Source: Atlantibacter subterraneus (GTDB lineage: Bacteria > Pseudomonadota > Gammaproteobacteria > Enterobacterales > Enterobacteriaceae). Taken from it: a stretch of DNA of 64,000 nucleotides. Under the pieces are notes generated by a model that saw nothing but the letters and a program-made list of their open reading frames with translations, did no database searches and was not told the origin of the DNA. Positions 60,693-64,000 of the stretch are shown piece after piece. Numbering within the stretch: the stretch's first letter is position 1; every line of letters begins with the position of its first letter. Location: the NCBI RefSeq assembly GCF_007570865.1, contig NZ_VLPS01000007.1, forward strand, positions 248,001-312,000, read 5' to 3'. A program made the translations under genes and the position numbers.

Positions 60693-61840
60693 TGGCTGTA
60701 AAACGACCCTTAACGATTGCCCTCGTCGCCGGAGAAACCTCCGGCGATATTCTTGGTGCTGGCCTGATCCGCGCGTTAAAAGCGCGTATTCCGGACGCAC
60801 GCTTCGTGGGCGTCGCCGGGCCGCGTATGCAGGCAGAAGGCTGCGAAGCCTGGTACGAAATGGAAGAGCTGGCCGTGATGGGCGTGGTTGAAGTGCTGGG
60901 CCGCCTGCGTCGCCTGCTGCATATTCGTGCCGATCTCATCCGCCGTTTCAACGAGCTTAAGCCGGACGTGTTTGTCGGCATTGATGCGCCGGATTTCAAC
61001 ATTACCCTCGAAGGCAACCTGAAAAAACAGGGTATTAAAACCATTCATTACGTCAGCCCGTCAGTGTGGGCGTGGCGTCAAAAACGGGTTTTCAAAATCG
61101 GCAGAGCCACCGACCTGGTGCTGGCGTTTCTGCCTTTCGAAAAAGCGTTTTACGATCGATTCAATGTCCCGTGTCGGTTTATCGGCCACACTATGGCCGA
61201 TGCGATGCCGCTGGACCCGGATAAACAAGCGGCCAGAGCCACGCTCGGCATCCCGGAAGATGCTCACTGCCTGGCTTTGTTACCCGGTAGCCGCGGTGCG
61301 GAAGTCGAAATGCTTAGCGCCGATTTCCTGAAAACCGCGCTGCTGTTGCGCGAACGCTTCCCCGATTTGCAGGTGGTGGTGCCGCTGGTAAATGCGAAGC
61401 GTCGCGAGCAGTTTGAAAAGATTAAGCAGGATGTCGCGCCGGACATGCACATCCACCTGCTGGATGGCATGGGGCGCGAAGCGATGATCGCCAGCGATGC
61501 CGCGCTGCTGGCGTCGGGCACCGCCGCGCTGGAGTGTATGCTGGCGAAGTGCCCGATGGTGGTCGGCTATCGCATGAAACCGTTCACTTTCTGGCTGGCG
61601 AAGCGCCTGGTCAAAACTGATTATGTCTCGCTGCCCAATCTGCTGGCGCGGCGCGAACTGGTTAAAGAACTGCTTCAGGATGAATGCACCCCGCAGAACC
61701 TGTACGCCGCATTGCTGCCGCTGTTAGATCGTGGCGCGAAGAGCGAACAGATGCATGAAACCTTCCGCCAGCTGCATCAGCAAATTCGCTGCAATGCCGA
61801 CGAGCAGGCGGCGGATGCGGTACTGGAGTTAGCGCAATGA
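60692..61840 (+). CDS. lpxB: Lipid A disaccharide synthase
   Basis: Condenses UDP-2,3-diacylglucosamine with lipid X to form the lipid A disaccharide at the inner membrane surface. 382 residues of family GT19 with [26 protein letters not shown] and [11 protein letters not shown]. Its ATG overlaps lpxA, and its last four bases overlap rnhB (ATGA). Confidence 0.97.
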   Translation: MAVKRPLTIALVAGETSGDILGAGLIRALKARIPDARFVGVAGPRMQAEGCEAWYEMEELAVMGVVEVLGRLRRLLHIRADLIRRFNELKPDVFVGIDAPDFNITLEGNLKKQGIKTIHYVSPSVWAWRQKRVFKIGRATDLVLAFLPFEKAFYDRFNVPCRFIGHTMADAMPLDPDKQAARATLGIPEDAHCLALLPGSRGAEVEMLSADFLKTALLLRERFPDLQVVVPLVNAKRREQFEKIKQDVAPDMHIHLLDGMGREAMIASDAALLASGTAALECMLAKCPMVVGYRMKPFTFWLAKRLVKTDYVSLPNLLARRELVKELLQDECTPQNLYAALLPLLDRGAKSEQMHETFRQLHQQIRCNADEQAADAVLELAQ

Positions 61841-62433
61841 TCGAATTTATCTATCCGCATACCCAACTTGTGGCGGGTGTGGATGAAGTGGGCCGCGGCC
61901 CGCTGGTGGGCGCAGTGGTCACGGCGGCGGTGATTTTAGATCCCAGCCGTCCCATCCCTGGTCTTGCCGATTCAAAAAAATTATCGGAAAAACGCCGCCT
62001 GGCACTATTTGATGAAATCACTGAAAAAGCGCTGTGCTGGAGCCTGGGGCGGGCGGAGCCGCACGAAATCGACGAGCTGAATATTCTGCACGCCACCATG
62101 CTGGCGATGCAGCGCGCGGTTGCCGGGCTATCGGTGACGCCGGAATATGTGCTGATCGACGGAAACCGCTGCCCGCAATTGCCGATGCCGTCCATGGCGG
62201 TGGTCAAGGGCGATAGCCGGGTGGCGGAAATCAGCGCAGCATCAATACTTGCCAAAGTTACGCGCGATGCGGAAATGGCGGCGCTGGACATCAGCTTCCC
62301 GCAATACGGTTTTGCTCAACACAAGGGCTACCCTACCGTCTTCCATCTGGAAAGGCTGGCTGAGCACGGCGCGACAGAACATCACCGCCGCAGTTTCGCG
62401 CCGGTGAGACGCGCTCTCAATCTGGTGTCTTAA
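61837..62433 (+). CDS. rnhB: Ribonuclease HII
   Basis: Cuts at single ribonucleotides in DNA, starting ribonucleotide excision repair. 198 residues with metal ligands D16 and E17 ([12 protein letters not shown]) and the later Asp in VLIDGN. It overlaps lpxB by four bases and precedes dnaE by 31 bp, so it is probably co-transcribed with both. Confidence 0.97.
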   Translation: MIEFIYPHTQLVAGVDEVGRGPLVGAVVTAAVILDPSRPIPGLADSKKLSEKRRLALFDEITEKALCWSLGRAEPHEIDELNILHATMLAMQRAVAGLSVTPEYVLIDGNRCPQLPMPSMAVVKGDSRVAEISAASILAKVTRDAEMAALDISFPQYGFAQHKGYPTVFHLERLAEHGATEHHRRSFAPVRRALNLVS

Positions 62434-62464
62434 GCACCACGCACAACGTTATTCGGATACTGAG

Positions 62465-64000
62465 ATGGCTGAACCTCGTTTTGTGCACCTGCGGGTGCAC
62501 AGTGACTATTCCATGATCGATGGGCTTGCCAAGACGGGACCGCTGGTAAAAAAGGCGGCCTCGCTGGGGATGCCTGCGCTGGCGATCACCGACTTCACCA
62601 ACCTGTGTGGTCTGGTTAAGTTTTACGGGGGCGCACACGGCGCGGGCATGAAGCCGATTATCGGCGCGGATTTTAACGTTCATAACCCGATTATGGGCGA
62701 CGAGCTGAACGAAATTACCGTGCTGGCCGCCAACAACGACGGCTACCAGAATCTTACGCTGCTCATTTCCCGCGCCTACCAGCGCGGGTATGGGGCCGCA
62801 GGGCCGTTTATCGATATCGAATGGCTGGCGGAGCTTAATCACGGCTTGATCCTGCTCTCTGGCGCGCGCAATGGCGACGTTGGTAAAAGTTTGCTGCGCG
62901 GCAATATGGCGCTGGTGGATCAGTGCCTGAGCTTCTACCAGCAGCATTTTGCCGACCGGTTTTATCTGGAGCTGATCCGCACCGGGCGCACCGATGAAGA
63001 GCGTTATCTGCACGCCGCCGTCGCGCTGGCGGAAGAGAAGGGCGTGCCGGTTGTCGCCACTAACGACGTGCGTTTTATCGATGCCGGTGATTTTGATGCC
63101 CACGAAATCCGCGTCGCCATTCACGACGGTTTTACTCTCGACGATCCTAAGCGCCCGCGCAACTACTCGACGCAGCAATATATGCGCAGCGAAGAGGAGA
63201 TGTGCGAGCTGTTCGCGGATATTCCGGAAGCGCTGGAAAACAGCGTTGAGATTGCCCGCCGCTGTAACGTGACGGTGCGCCTCGGCGAGTATTTCCTGCC
63301 GCAGTTCCCCACCGGCGATATGACCACCGAGGATTTCCTGGTGGCGAAGTCAAAAGAGGGTCTGGAAGAGCGCCTGGAGTTTCTGTTCCCGGACCCGGAA
63401 GAACGGGCGAAGCGCCGACCGGAATACGATGAGCGTCTGGATATTGAACTCCAGGTGATCAACCAGATGGGTTTCCCGGGCTACTTCCTGATCGTGATGG
63501 AGTTTATCCAGTGGTCGAAAGATAACGGCGTGCCGGTAGGCCCAGGCCGTGGCTCCGGCGCAGGTTCGCTGGTAGCCTATGCCCTGAAAATTACCGACCT
63601 CGATCCGCTGGAATTCGACCTGCTGTTCGAACGTTTCCTGAACCCGGAGCGTGTCTCGATGCCCGACTTCGACGTCGACTTCTGCATGGAGAAGCGCGAT
63701 CGGGTTATCGATCACGTGGCGGAAATGTACGGGCGCGAAGCGGTTTCGCAGATCATTACTTTCGGAACCATGGCCGCAAAAGCGGTGATCCGCGACGTGG
63801 GCCGTGTGCTGGGCCACCCGTACGGCTTCGTTGACCGCATTTCCAAGCTGGTGCCGCCCGATCCGGGCATGACCCTGGCGAAGGCATTTGAAGCCGAACC
63901 ACAGCTGCCAGAAATCTATGAAGCCGACGAAGAGGTCCGGGCGCTGATCGACATGGCGCGCAAACTGGAAGGGGTGACCCGTAACGCCGGTAAGCACGCG
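62465..64000 (+). CDS. dnaE: DNA polymerase III alpha subunit, N-terminal part
   Basis: Catalytic subunit of the replicative polymerase. 512 codons are present, and the frame is open to the window edge. The ATG at 62465 gives [20 protein letters not shown]. The N-terminal PHP domain spans about 1-270, then the polymerase palm begins, with [12 protein letters not shown] and catalytic aspartates in [13 protein letters not shown]. The full E. coli protein is 1160 residues, so about 650 residues lie beyond the window. Confidence 0.98.
   Translation, partial: MAEPRFVHLRVHSDYSMIDGLAKTGPLVKKAASLGMPALAITDFTNLCGLVKFYGGAHGAGMKPIIGADFNVHNPIMGDELNEITVLAANNDGYQNLTLLISRAYQRGYGAAGPFIDIEWLAELNHGLILLSGARNGDVGKSLLRGNMALVDQCLSFYQQHFADRFYLELIRTGRTDEERYLHAAVALAEEKGVPVVATNDVRFIDAGDFDAHEIRVAIHDGFTLDDPKRPRNYSTQQYMRSEEEMCELFADIPEALENSVEIARRCNVTVRLGEYFLPQFPTGDMTTEDFLVAKSKEGLEERLEFLFPDPEERAKRRPEYDERLDIELQVINQMGFPGYFLIVMEFIQWSKDNGVPVGPGRGSGAGSLVAYALKITDLDPLEFDLLFERFLNPERVSMPDFDVDFCMEKRDRVIDHVAEMYGREAVSQIITFGTMAAKAVIRDVGRVLGHPYGFVDRISKLVPPDPGMTLAKAFEAEPQLPEIYEADEEVRALIDMARKLEGVTRNAGKHA

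Overview
The window is a stretch of core chromosome from a member of the Enterobacteriaceae. Gene order and protein sequence follow the E. coli K-12 yacC-to-dnaE segment almost gene for gene, but the DNA looks more GC-rich than E. coli by eye (not computed) and several E. coli-specific loci are absent. That fits an Enterobacter/Kosakonia/Klebsiella-type genome; I cannot name the genus. I saw no tRNA or rRNA genes, insertion sequences, phage genes or CRISPR arrays.

Layout. 1-426: 3' end of a TRAP-transporter large permease, convergent with the polyamine genes speD and speE (494-2169, minus) and yacC. 2750-6815: copper oxidase cueO with a MerR-type promoter, convergent with the PQQ glucose dehydrogenase gcd. 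6816-11914: hpt, carbonic anhydrase can, ABC exporter yadGH, PTS-like yadI, deacetylase yadE. 11942-18921 (minus): pantothenate genes panD, panC, panB, then folK, pcnB (AUU start), gluQ, dksA, sfsA, thpR. 19009-24055: helicase hrpB and PBP1B mrcB. 24322-30297: ferrichrome operon fhuACDB. 30330-32098: a LysR regulator divergent from a quinone-reductase-like flavoprotein, not present at this position in E. coli. 32137-42542: hemL, clcA, erpA, the mtnN-btuF-yadS operon, dgt, degP, cdaR, yaeH. 42651-47148 (minus): dapD, glnD, map. 47468-64000 (plus): rpsB-tsf, pyrH, frr, dxr, ispU, cdsA, rseP, bamA, skp, lpxD, fabZ, lpxA, lpxB, rnhB and the 5' part of dnaE.

How the genes work together. The right third is an envelope-building block: isoprenoid precursor and carrier (dxr, ispU), phospholipid (cdsA), sigma-E control (rseP), outer-membrane assembly (bamA, skp) and lipid A (lpxD, fabZ, lpxA, lpxB). 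It is preceded by translation genes (map, rpsB, tsf, frr) and runs into replication (rnhB, dnaE). The middle holds iron and B12 uptake (fhu, btuF), Fe-S assembly (erpA), tetrapyrrole synthesis (hemL) and periplasmic quality control (degP).

Regulatory sites readable from the DNA include a CueR-type promoter for cueO, a CRP site between gcd and hpt, a Fur-like site before fhuA, sigma-E and Cpx elements before degP, the rpsB leader (tff/t44), terminators inside the dksA-gluQ, fhuA-fhuC and rpsB-tsf gaps, and many intergenic terminators. The window is mostly well-known biology. The least explained items are the LysR/flavoprotein insertion with its 31-bp-spaced operator-like repeats, a 20-bp dyad before erpA, and altered surface loops in FhuA and BamA. 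I found no clearly novel system.
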